Shown here one piece after another: positions 1-6,194 of a stretch of 14,095 nt of DNA; the first letter of the stretch is position 1, and every line of letters begins with the position of its first letter. Under the pieces are notes generated by a model, which worked only from the letters and a program-made list of their open reading frames with translations, was not told where the DNA came from and ran no database searches. The translations under genes and the position numbers were made by a program. Source of the DNA: an archaeon (lineage in GTDB: Archaea > Nanobdellota > Nanobdellia > Woesearchaeales > JAGVOV01); the NCBI GenBank assembly GCA_020052545.1, contig JAGVOV010000035.1, forward strand, positions 1 through 14,095. The letters run 5' to 3'.

Positions 1-546
1 ATGGCGGCAAGTCCAGGAGGAAAGACAACACAATTGAGCCAGATAATGCAGAACAAAGGCATTATTGTCGCTGTCGACAACAACGCGCCAAGGACACAGG
101 CTCTGAAGAACAACATAGAGAGGATGGGCTGCAAGAACATATTGGTCTACATAAAAGATGCGAATTATATCTCAGATTTCAAGATTGAGTTTGACAAGAT
201 ATTGCTAGACGCACCTTGTTCAGGAAATTTTTGCACAGACAAGACATGGTTCGATAGGCGACAGACCTATGATTTTATAGAGATGCAGCGCGAGCAGCAG
301 AGCATCGTCAAGGCAGCCGTCAATGTATTGAAGAAAAATGGAATCTTGGTCTACAGCACCTGCAGCCTTGAGCCGGAAGAGAATGAGCAAGTTGTCGAAT
401 TTGCGCTGAACCTTGGCCTTGAGCTTATCCCGATAAATTTCCCCATGGGGGACAAAGGCCTCACAAAATCTACAGAGGGCTGCCTCAGGATCTGGCCCAA
501 GTCTGGAATGCAACCGTTTTTTGTCGCCAAATTTAGAAAATTGTGA
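1..546 (+). CDS. NOL1/NOP2/Sun-family RNA m5C methyltransferase, C-terminal part (5' end outside window)
   Basis: SAM-dependent RNA cytosine-C5 methyltransferase acting on tRNA or rRNA. The visible 181 residues open inside motif I (AASPGGKT, residues 2-9; families usually read D-x-(C/A)-A-P-G-G-K-T), so the ATG at base 1 is an internal Met and the gene starts upstream of the window. Motif IV is DAPCSG (70-75), with the Cys that releases the product. Motif VI is YSTCS (118-122), whose Cys121 is the expected catalytic nucleophile, followed by LEPEENE. The C-terminus FFVAKFRKL is the usual last beta strand of the family. Lost upstream sequence probably includes the N-terminal part of the fold and any PUA-type RNA-binding domain. 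The specific target base cannot be told from this fragment. It is a housekeeping gene, apparently unrelated to the glycan island downstream. Confidence 0.93.
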   Translation: MAASPGGKTTQLSQIMQNKGIIVAVDNNAPRTQALKNNIERMGCKNILVYIKDANYISDFKIEFDKILLDAPCSGNFCTDKTWFDRRQTYDFIEMQREQQSIVKAAVNVLKKNGILVYSTCSLEPEENEQVVEFALNLGLELIPINFPMGDKGLTKSTEGCLRIWPKSGMQPFFVAKFRKL

Positions 547-619
547 TGCAACAAAAAACCCGAGGAACGTCCCAAGCTCTGCTTGAGGCTATGAACGAAG
601 TGAATATGAAGTGACAGGG

Positions 620-649
620 TTCTTCGTGGCCAAGTTCAAAAAACTGTAA
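620..649 (+). pseudogene. Stranded second copy of a NOL1/NOP2/Sun C-terminal tail
   Basis: Read in frame from 620, this stretch encodes FFVAKFKKL plus a TAA stop. The real gene ends FFVAKFRKL plus TGA at 517-546. The two 30-base segments differ at 8 positions, and all differences are synonymous, R/K or stop-for-stop. That pattern suggests two copies that diverged while both were coding, not a recent duplication. In the same frame a TGA at 584-586 interrupts the reading 36 bases upstream, and no start precedes it, so it is not an intact gene. A weaker echo lies at 563-578 (aggaacgtcccaag), resembling the stretch before the real tail at 486-501. The likeliest origin is the remnant of an older or replaced paralogue. 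Confidence 0.5.
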
Positions 650-693
650 ACTAACCCAAAAATACTCTAAAACCTGGCCGAATTCCAAACACG

Positions 694-740
694 TGGATTA
701 AAAATTCATTCTTAACAGAATATTTTCAATATTTAATCCA
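694..740. repeat. 9-bp perfect inverted repeat with a nested 5-bp hairpin, overlapping a TATA box
   Basis: TGGATTAAA at 694-702 is the exact reverse complement of TTTAATCCA at 732-740. Inside the 29-base spacer, ATTCT (708-712) and AGAAT (717-721) form a second stem with a four-base loop. The right arm covers most of the putative TATA box (728-737) of the small gene at 785. This geometry would suit a dimeric repressor site. AT-richness makes a chance origin possible. Confidence 0.4.
728..737 (+). promoter_or_regulatory. Putative TATA box for the 63-aa protein gene
   Basis: AATATTTAAT is centred about 52 bases before the ATG at 785. Transcription would start near 758-760, giving a short leader of about 25 bases that holds the GGTGAT ribosome binding site at 776-781. 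The right arm of the inverted repeat at 694-740 overlaps it. Confidence 0.45.
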
Positions 741-784
741 ATAAACACAACTAAACCATCACTAAACATGCTGTTGGTGATATT

Positions 785-976
785 ATGGAACAAGAAAAAC
801 CAGACAACAAGAAAGGCCCGATTGTGGAAACAAAACTGGCAAAGAGCAAGAATGGCAGATATGTGATACACAGGACAATAATAACAGATATAAAGCCATT
901 GAAGTATTACATAACGATGATCGAGAGGCCCATAACAGAGCAGAGTGGAGAGGTCCAAGAAGAACCTGTCGTTTAA
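785..976 (+). CDS. Small uncharacterised protein, 63 aa
   Basis: I do not recognise this protein. It is charged and soluble, with no signal peptide, membrane segment or Cys pair. The N-terminus (1-12) and C-terminus (50-63, acidic) look disordered. The middle (about 12-48) alternates hydrophobic and polar residues (PIVETKLAKS, GRYVIHRTIITDIKP, LKYYITMI) in a way typical of a small beta-rich fold. Coding status is supported by a GGTGAT ribosome binding site at 776-781, four bases before the ATG, and by a TATA-like element about 50 bases upstream, the same arrangement seen before other genes here. It stops 14 bases short of the convergent 5S rRNA gene. I cannot assign a function, and the context gives none. 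Confidence 0.65.
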   Translation: MEQEKPDNKKGPIVETKLAKSKNGRYVIHRTIITDIKPLKYYITMIERPITEQSGEVQEEPVV

Positions 977-978
977 GC

Positions 979-987
979 CAAAAAGAA
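979..987 (-). terminator. Oligo-T terminator of the 5S rRNA gene
   Basis: On the minus strand the 5S gene is followed at once by TTCTTTTT (plus-strand aaaaagaa, 980-987). This is the kind of T-rich run that ends archaeal transcription. It lies just after the stop codon of the convergent 63-aa gene. Confidence 0.5.
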
Positions 988-990
988 GGC

Positions 991-1099
<109 letters not shown>

Positions 1100-1123
1100 T
1101 AATGCAATGGGAAGCAATTTTGC

Positions 1124-1135
1124 TTTATAAATATT
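1124..1135 (-). promoter_or_regulatory. TATA box of the 5S rRNA gene
   Basis: On the minus strand this reads AATATTTATAAA, centred about 30 bases before the 5S 5' end at 1099. That is close to the archaeal TBP-site spacing. A 6+2+6 palindrome, AAGCAATTTTGCTT (1112-1125), sits between it and the start. Confidence 0.7.
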
Positions 1136-1172
1136 GCTCTTTTTGCATCATCTGGCCTTTAAATCCATAAAG

Positions 1173-1181
1173 CTTTAAAAG
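1173..1181 (+). promoter_or_regulatory. Putative TATA box for the two sugar dehydrogenase genes
   Basis: CTTTAAAAG is centred about 50 bases before the ATG at 1227 and would give a leader of about 25 bases containing GGTGA (1216-1220). A second, stronger-looking element, CTTATAAAC (1199-1207), is too close to allow a leader with that binding site. If it is the one used, transcription would start at or just after the ATG. Confidence 0.4.
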
Positions 1182-1226
1182 TAGGAATGTCTTCTAAGCC
1201 TTATAAACCTTAGTGGGTGAAAATGG

Positions 1227-2525
1227 ATGAAAATCGCTGTTATAGGTTCAGGTTATGTTGGCTTGACGCAGAGTGTCTGCCTGGCTAATCTTGGTAATGA
1301 CTGCATTGGAGTCGACATTGACGAGAAGAAGGTCAAGACTTTGAATTCTGGCATCATTCCAATTTATGAGCCTGGCCTGAAGGATCTTCTTGAAATAAAC
1401 CTCAAGGAAAAGAGGCTTTACTTCACGACAGACCTGAAGAAGGCAGTAAGAGAATCTGAAGTCATCTTCATCTGTGTCGGCACGCCAGAGAACGATGATG
1501 GCTCTGTCGATATGCGCTATGTCTGGCAGGCAGCAGAGGAAATAGGGAAGGCGATGAACGGCTATAAAGTAATAGTTGACAAGAGCACAGTCCCAGTAGG
1601 CACAGCCGACAAGGTAAAGGCAATAATAAAGAAAGCCTACAATGGCAATTTTGACATCGTCTCAAACCCGGAATTCTTGAGGGAAGGGGCAGCGATTAAG
1701 GATTTCTTCAACCCAAGCAGGGTCATAGTCGGGACAAACAGCAAAAAAGCGAGAAAAGCCATGGTCTCTATCTACAGGGCAGTCGAAAGGACAGAAAGCC
1801 CCATCTTTGTGACAGACATAAAGTCGGCAGAGCTGATAAAATATGCTAGCAACGCCTTCTTGGCGACAAAGATATCATTCATAAATGAGCTTTCAAGGTT
1901 TGCGGAAAAAGTTGGCGCGGACATAAAGCATGTCGCCAAGGGAATGGGCCTTGACGAAAGGATAGGCTCAAGGTTCCTGCAGGCAGGCATAGGATATGGG
2001 GGCAGCTGCTTTCCCAAGGATGTGAAAGGGATAATAAATACAGCAAAAGAGAACAATATGCAGCTTAAAATTTTAGAGGCTGCTGACCTTGTCAATGATG
2101 AGCAGCGCGCCTTTGTCCTTGAAAAGGCGATGAAGGCATTGCAGGACAATGTCAAGGGCAAGACAGTGGCAATCTGGGGATTGGCATTCAAGCCGAAGAC
2201 AGACGATATGAGAGATGCGCCTTCAATAACGATAATACAAGGGCTGCAGAAGAGAGGGGCAAAGATCAATGCTTTCGATCCTGTAGCGCAGGAGAACGCA
2301 AAGAAGGTGATGCCTAACATAGGATATTTCTCAAATCCTTATGATGCGGCAAAGGATGCAGACTTGCTCATTGTTGTGACAGAATGGGACCAGTTCAGGG
2401 AATTGGACAAGAAAAGATTGAAAGCCTTGATGAGACAGCCAAATATAGTAGATGCGAGGAATGTCTATGACCCGAAAGAAGCGAGGGCAGCAGGCTTCAA
2501 CTATTATCCCATAGGAAGGAAGTGA
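1227..2525 (+). CDS. ugd: UDP-glucose 6-dehydrogenase
   Basis: Oxidises UDP-glucose twice with NAD+ to UDP-glucuronate in the cytoplasm, a donor for acidic surface glycans. The 432 residues match the family's usual length. The N-terminal Rossmann domain begins MKIAVIGSGYVG (GxGYVG at 7-12). VGTPEND (84-90) and STVPVGT (120-126) follow. NPEFLREGAA (147-156) contains the conserved Glu, and ELIKYASNAFLATK (202-215) the conserved Lys205 and Asn209. GYGGSCFPKD (257-266) holds the catalytic Cys261. The C-terminal UDP-binding domain carries GLAFKPKTDDMRDAPS. The start at 1227 is chosen because GGTGA lies six bases upstream and because it opens exactly on the Rossmann strand. It is the first gene of a pair; the next starts four bases after its stop. 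A GDP-mannose dehydrogenase is less likely because YEPGL and GGSCFPKD favour the UDP-glucose type. Confidence 0.92.
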   Translation: MKIAVIGSGYVGLTQSVCLANLGNDCIGVDIDEKKVKTLNSGIIPIYEPGLKDLLEINLKEKRLYFTTDLKKAVRESEVIFICVGTPENDDGSVDMRYVWQAAEEIGKAMNGYKVIVDKSTVPVGTADKVKAIIKKAYNGNFDIVSNPEFLREGAAIKDFFNPSRVIVGTNSKKARKAMVSIYRAVERTESPIFVTDIKSAELIKYASNAFLATKISFINELSRFAEKVGADIKHVAKGMGLDERIGSRFLQAGIGYGGSCFPKDVKGIINTAKENNMQLKILEAADLVNDEQRAFVLEKAMKALQDNVKGKTVAIWGLAFKPKTDDMRDAPSITIIQGLQKRGAKINAFDPVAQENAKKVMPNIGYFSNPYDAAKDADLLIVVTEWDQFRELDKKRLKALMRQPNIVDARNVYDPKEARAAGFNYYPIGRK

Positions 2526-2529
2526 GACA

Positions 2530-3813
2530 ATGACAGAGACAAAGATCTGTGTCGTCGGCCTTGGTTATGTCGGCTTGCCGTTGGCTGTAGAATTCTCGAA
2601 AAAGTACAATGTCATAGGATTCGAGATAAGCCAGAAAAAAATAGAAGCCTTGAAGAAAGGCATAGATTCCACAAATGAGGTTGGCAATGAGGGTGTCAAA
2701 TCTTGCAAGGTTGAATTCACCACAGACCCAAAGAAGATAAAGGAATGTGACTTCATCATCGTGGCTGTCCCTACACCAGTAGATGACCACAATAATCCTG
2801 ATACTTCCTTTGTCAGGAGCGCCTCAGAAGTTGTAGGGAAGAACATGGCCAAGGGCAGCGTTGTTGTCTACGAAAGCACCGTCTGGCCGGGCTGCACTGA
2901 GGAGGTCTGTCTCCCAATCTTGGAGAAGGAATCTGGCATGAAGCTTGGCAATTTCGGCCTTGGCTACAGCCCGGAGAGGATAAATCCCGGCGACAAAGGC
3001 CACAGGCTCACAAGCATAGTCAAGGTTGTTTCAGGCAATGACAACAAGACATTAGACAAGGTTGCGGAAGTTTACAGCTCAATAATAACTGCCGGCATCC
3101 ATAAGGCTTCTTCAATTAAGGTGGCGGAAGCAGCAAAAGTGATAGAGAACATACAAAGGGATCTTAACATAGCATTGATGAACGAGCTATCAATAATATT
3201 CGACAGGATGGGCATCGACACAAGAGAGGTTATCGATGCAGCCGCCACAAAATGGAACTTCCACAAATACACGCCAGGCCTTGTCGGCGGCCACTGCATT
3301 GGTGTTGACCCCTATTATCTGACATACAAAGCACAAGAGCTTGGCTATCATCCTGAAGTCATACTTGCGGGAAGAAGGATCAATGACAATATGCACAAGA
3401 CTGTAGCATTGAAAGTCATCAAAGCATTGAACAATGCAGGCAAAGTGCCGAACAAGTCAAAAATCTTGATATTGGGCCTCACTTTTAAGGAAGATGTCAA
3501 TGATTCCAGAAATAGCAGGACACGCTTCTTGATCAAGGAACTGAAGGAATATGGCGCAGAGCTTGTTGCCTTCGACCCTTACCTCACACAAGAGGAAATA
3601 GACCATGAGGGTTTTGGAGTTAAAAACTTACCTTTAGACAAAGTGGGCAAGGTCGACTGTATAATCATGGCAGCCCCCCACAAAGAATTTGTCAAGGACG
3701 GCATATCAAAGTTTGATAAATTTTTCACAGGAAAGAAGATTTTCATTGATGTCAAGGGATATTTTGACAGGAAAGAGGCCCTGAAGAATGGTTTTATCTA
3801 CATCAGCCTATAA
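2530..3813 (+). CDS. UDP-N-acetylhexosamine 6-dehydrogenase (TviB/WecC-like)
   Basis: NAD-dependent 6-dehydrogenase that should turn UDP-GlcNAc, or UDP-ManNAc/UDP-GalNAc, into the matching uronate. Rossmann motif GLGYVG (10-15) opens the 427-residue protein. VAVPTPVDDHNNPD (78-91), YESTVWPGCTEE (114-125), YSPERINPGD (146-155), HKASSIKVAEAAKVIEN (191-207) and LVGGHCIGVDPYYL (251-264) follow, with catalytic Cys256. The combination of ESTVWPGCTEE, SPERINPGDK and IQRDLNIALMNE is that of the TviB/CapL group, hence the N-acetyl substrate. The acceptor stereochemistry cannot be read from sequence. It starts four bases after ugd with a GGAAGTGAG binding site overlapping the ugd stop, so the two are co-transcribed and give the cell two different uronic acids. 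It is only a distant paralogue of its neighbour. Confidence 0.88.
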   Translation: MTETKICVVGLGYVGLPLAVEFSKKYNVIGFEISQKKIEALKKGIDSTNEVGNEGVKSCKVEFTTDPKKIKECDFIIVAVPTPVDDHNNPDTSFVRSASEVVGKNMAKGSVVVYESTVWPGCTEEVCLPILEKESGMKLGNFGLGYSPERINPGDKGHRLTSIVKVVSGNDNKTLDKVAEVYSSIITAGIHKASSIKVAEAAKVIENIQRDLNIALMNELSIIFDRMGIDTREVIDAAATKWNFHKYTPGLVGGHCIGVDPYYLTYKAQELGYHPEVILAGRRINDNMHKTVALKVIKALNNAGKVPNKSKILILGLTFKEDVNDSRNSRTRFLIKELKEYGAELVAFDPYLTQEEIDHEGFGVKNLPLDKVGKVDCIIMAAPHKEFVKDGISKFDKFFTGKKIFIDVKGYFDRKEALKNGFIYISL

Positions 3814-3895
3814 TACTGAAGCTCCAAACGGCAAAGCATCCGGCTGAAAAAATCTTCTATAATCCAAGGATTCTGGTCAATTAGGTTTACCAAAA

Positions 3896-3906
3896 GATAT
3901 TTAAAT
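3896..3906 (+). promoter_or_regulatory. Putative TATA box of the CDP-sugar operon
   Basis: GATATTTAAAT is centred about 54 bases before the GTG start at 3955. A second AT-rich element, TATTATATAATA (3924-3935), is nearer and would place transcription at the start codon itself. The 140-base gap since the previous stop holds nothing else I can name except a short palindrome, AATCCAAGGATT (3861-3872). Confidence 0.4.
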
Positions 3907-3954
3907 GGTCGACTAAACACATGTTATTATATAATAGGGTGTTGGGTGGTCATT

Positions 3955-4734
3955 GTGGGAAATCCAAAAGTGGTTATACTCTGCGGCGGTGCGGGAACAC
4001 GCCTGCGTGAAGAGACAGAATTTAAGCCGAAGCCTATGGTATCGATAGGCGGCAAGCCGATTCTTGTGCATATAATGGAGATATATGCTAGCCATGGCTT
4101 CAAGGATTTTATCTTATGCCTGGGATACAAAGGCGACATGATAAAAGACTATTTCCTGAACTATTATTGGACAGTCAACGATTTCTCTTTGGACTTGAGC
4201 TCTGACAAGGATGCCATGACAAGGCATACGCGCAAAAACCATGATTTCAACATCACTTTTGTCGATACAGGGGAAGAGACACAGACGGGTGGCAGGGTGA
4301 AGCAGATCGAGAAATACATAGACACTGATGATTTTATGCTCACATACGGAGATGGCGTGTCAGATGTCAACATAAAGGAGTTATGGGAATTCCATAAAAA
4401 GCACAACAAGATAGGCACTTTGACAGGCGTCCACCCATGGTCAAAATATGGCGTCGTGAATGTTGATCCTGAAGGCACAGTGCTGAAGTTCAGAGAAAAG
4501 CCGATATTGAAAGACTGGATTAACGGAGGCTTTTTTGTCTTTAAGAAAGAGATATTCAGCCTGCTCAAGGAAGACTGCATGCTGGAGAAAGAGCCGTTCG
4601 AAAAAATGGCGAAAGACAGGCAGATAGTGCTCTACAAGCATGAGGGTTTTTGGCACTGCATGGATACTTATAAGGACTTCCAGGACCTCAACAAAATCTG
4701 GAACAGCGGCCAAGTCCCCTGGATCAAAAGGTAG
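3955..4734 (+). CDS. rfbF: Glucose-1-phosphate cytidylyltransferase
   Basis: Makes CDP-glucose from CTP and glucose-1-phosphate, the entry step to CDP-deoxysugars. The nucleotidyltransferase signature VVILCGGAGTRL lies at 6-17, followed by KPKPMVSIGGKPIL. LTYGDGVSDVN marks the metal-binding Asp, WINGGFFVFKKEIF the sugar pocket, and HEGFWHCMDTYKD the C-terminal signature typical of RfbF rather than RfbA. I take GTG at 3955 (259 aa; characterised RfbF proteins are about 257) because GGTGGT at 3945-3950 gives a binding site four bases before it. An in-frame GTG at 3946 would add three residues and use up that binding site. It leads the CDP module; rfbG follows four bases after its stop. Confidence 0.93.
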   Translation: MGNPKVVILCGGAGTRLREETEFKPKPMVSIGGKPILVHIMEIYASHGFKDFILCLGYKGDMIKDYFLNYYWTVNDFSLDLSSDKDAMTRHTRKNHDFNITFVDTGEETQTGGRVKQIEKYIDTDDFMLTYGDGVSDVNIKELWEFHKKHNKIGTLTGVHPWSKYGVVNVDPEGTVLKFREKPILKDWINGGFFVFKKEIFSLLKEDCMLEKEPFEKMAKDRQIVLYKHEGFWHCMDTYKDFQDLNKIWNSGQVPWIKR

Positions 4735-4738
4735 CAAT

Positions 4739-5779
4739 ATGGACTTTGATGGTTTTTTTAAGGGCAAGAAAGTCCTTGTTACCGGCCATACCGGCTTCAA
4801 GGGAGCATGGCTCAGCATATGGCTCAATGAGCTTGGGGCTGAGGTCATAGGATATGCGCTCGATCCCATATATGAGAAAAGCCTGTTCGAGCTTTCTAAG
4901 CTTGGGGAGAGGATCACCAGCGTAATAGGTGACATACGCGACATAGAGCATCTGGATTCTGTCTTCAGGAAATATAATCCTGACATAGTCATCCATCTCG
5001 CTGCGCAGGCCATCGTCAGGCGCTCTTATGACATCCCAAGAGAGACTTTCGAGACCAATATCATGGGGACGATAAATATCATAGAATGCTCAAGGAAGCA
5101 TAACATCAAGTCTGTCGTCCTGATAACGAGCGACAAATGCTATAAGAACGTGGAGAAAGATGAAGGATATGTGGAGACTGATGCTTTCAGCGACATGGAC
5201 CCATACAGCTGCAGCAAAGGCTGCGCCGAGATGGTGGCAGCATCCTACAGGAACTCCTTTGGCATGAGGATCGCGACAACAAGAGCGGGAAATGTGATAG
5301 GCGGCGGCGACTGGGCTTCAGACAGGCTCATCCCTGATGTGATGAGGTGCCTCGAGAGAGGATCTGAGATAATCATAAGGAGCCCAGATTCCATAAGGCC
5401 ATGGCAGTTCGTCCTCGAGCCACTGTCAGGGTATTTGATGATAGCGAAAAAGCAGTATGAAGGCGAGAACCTGAGTTCAGGCTGGAATTTCGGCCCGGAA
5501 AAAGAGAACAGGATTCCGGTGATAAAGCTCATAGAGATAATGGTGAAGAAGTGGGGTTCAGGGAAGATTGTCATCAAAGGGGATGATTCAAAGAAACACG
5601 AATCCAAGCTCCTCCACCTTGACTGCACGAAAGCAAAGACAAGGCTCGGATGGAAGCCAAAGCTGCGGATTGAAGAGGCTCTAGATTACATAGTGAGATG
5701 GTACAAAGATTACAAAAGCTCTGATGTGTATGATCTTTGCGTCGGGCAGATAAAAAAATTTGGTGGCCACAATGATTGA
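4739..5779 (+). CDS. rfbG: CDP-glucose 4,6-dehydratase
   Basis: Extended SDR that converts CDP-glucose to CDP-4-keto-6-deoxyglucose with tightly bound NAD. KKVLVTGHTGFKGAWLS (10-26) contains the GxxGxxG loop at 16-22; GHTGFKG is the RfbG form. HLAAQAIVRRSYD resembles the family's LAAQ-x-x-V-R-x-S-Y. The active site has ITSDKCY and YSCSK (Tyr156, Lys160). RAGNVIGGGDWASDRLIPD and SPDSIRPWQFVLEPLSGY are also family hallmarks. The protein has 346 residues from the ATG at 4739, four bases after the rfbF stop. An open frame extends further upstream inside rfbF, but that part encodes no family sequence. The 3' end overlaps the next gene by eight bases, so the module appears translationally coupled. 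The RfbF-RfbG order and adjacency match bacterial CDP-sugar clusters. Confidence 0.93.
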   Translation: MDFDGFFKGKKVLVTGHTGFKGAWLSIWLNELGAEVIGYALDPIYEKSLFELSKLGERITSVIGDIRDIEHLDSVFRKYNPDIVIHLAAQAIVRRSYDIPRETFETNIMGTINIIECSRKHNIKSVVLITSDKCYKNVEKDEGYVETDAFSDMDPYSCSKGCAEMVAASYRNSFGMRIATTRAGNVIGGGDWASDRLIPDVMRCLERGSEIIIRSPDSIRPWQFVLEPLSGYLMIAKKQYEGENLSSGWNFGPEKENRIPVIKLIEIMVKKWGSGKIVIKGDDSKKHESKLLHLDCTKAKTRLGWKPKLRIEEALDYIVRWYKDYKSSDVYDLCVGQIKKFGGHND

Positions 5780-6194
5780 AGGCGTTATCGTGAAGAAGCT
5801 TGATGTCCTCCAGAATGATGAGGGGAAGATGATGAGGATGATTAAGTCGACAGATTCAGATTTCAATGGCTTCGGCGAAATCTATTTCTCTCTGGTCTAC
5901 CCAGGAAAGATAAAGGGATGGCACAAGAGCAATAAGGCGACCAAGAGATATGCTGTTGTTGAAGGCAACATAACCCTAGTACTTTTTGACGGGAAAAACA
6001 TCGAGGAAATAAATATTGGCGAAAAGAATTATTGCCTTGTCACAATCCCTCCAGGCATATGGAGCAGCTTCTGTTCTCTCGACGGGAAAAAAGCCATCGT
6101 CGCAGACCTTCTTGACTTTCCATTTGACAAAAAAGATGCAGAGAAGATAAGCCCATTCTCATTGACTGATTATTGGAAGGAAAAATCGCTATGA
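5772..6194 (+). CDS. RmlC-like cupin, probable CDP-4-keto-6-deoxyhexose epimerase
   Basis: 140-residue cupin of the dTDP-4-dehydrorhamnose 3,5-epimerase superfamily, probably epimerising the CDP-4-keto sugar made by RfbG. PGKIKGWH (44-51) aligns without gaps to PGVIKAFH of the rfbC product encoded at 10400, so His51 sits where the catalytic His is expected. Two other active-site positions differ: TIPPGIWSSF has Ser98 where rfbC has His106, and DFPFDKKD has Phe118 where rfbC has Tyr126. It may therefore epimerise only one carbon, catalyse a related isomerisation, or be inactive. Start: ATG at 5772 with TGGTGG nine to eleven bases upstream; it overlaps the rfbG stop. The upstream TTG in the same frame (5760) would be weaker. 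Its stop overlaps the next start as ATGA. Confidence 0.75.
   Translation: MIEGVIVKKLDVLQNDEGKMMRMIKSTDSDFNGFGEIYFSLVYPGKIKGWHKSNKATKRYAVVEGNITLVLFDGKNIEEINIGEKNYCLVTIPPGIWSSFCSLDGKKAIVADLLDFPFDKKDAEKISPFSLTDYWKEKSL

Noticed and set aside
546..614. 22-codon frame beginning with an ATG that overlaps the methyltransferase stop (TGATG)
   Set aside because: Overlap of start and stop looks like coupling, but the peptide is very short, has no recognisable pattern and lies where the decayed tail copy sits.
547..784. Possible C/D-box guide RNA or tRNA in the gap after the methyltransferase
   Set aside because: GTGATGC at 543-549 resembles a C box but lacks the last A, no paired D box follows, and no tRNA cloverleaf or T-loop motif is present.
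1223..1226. ATG four bases before the ugd start
   Set aside because: It is in a different frame (it would read MDENRCYR) and does not encode the Rossmann strand.
1772..2320. 182-codon minus-strand frame inside ugd
   Set aside because: It is a shadow of a strongly conserved plus-strand enzyme; no binding site, promoter or family motif.
4640..4738. 33-residue N-terminal extension of RfbG
   Set aside because: It lies inside the rfbF coding region and lacks family similarity; the ATG at 4739 begins at the expected place.
4441..5013. 190-codon minus-strand frame across the rfbF-rfbG junction
   Set aside because: Both plus-strand genes show clear family motifs through this stretch; the minus-strand reading has none.
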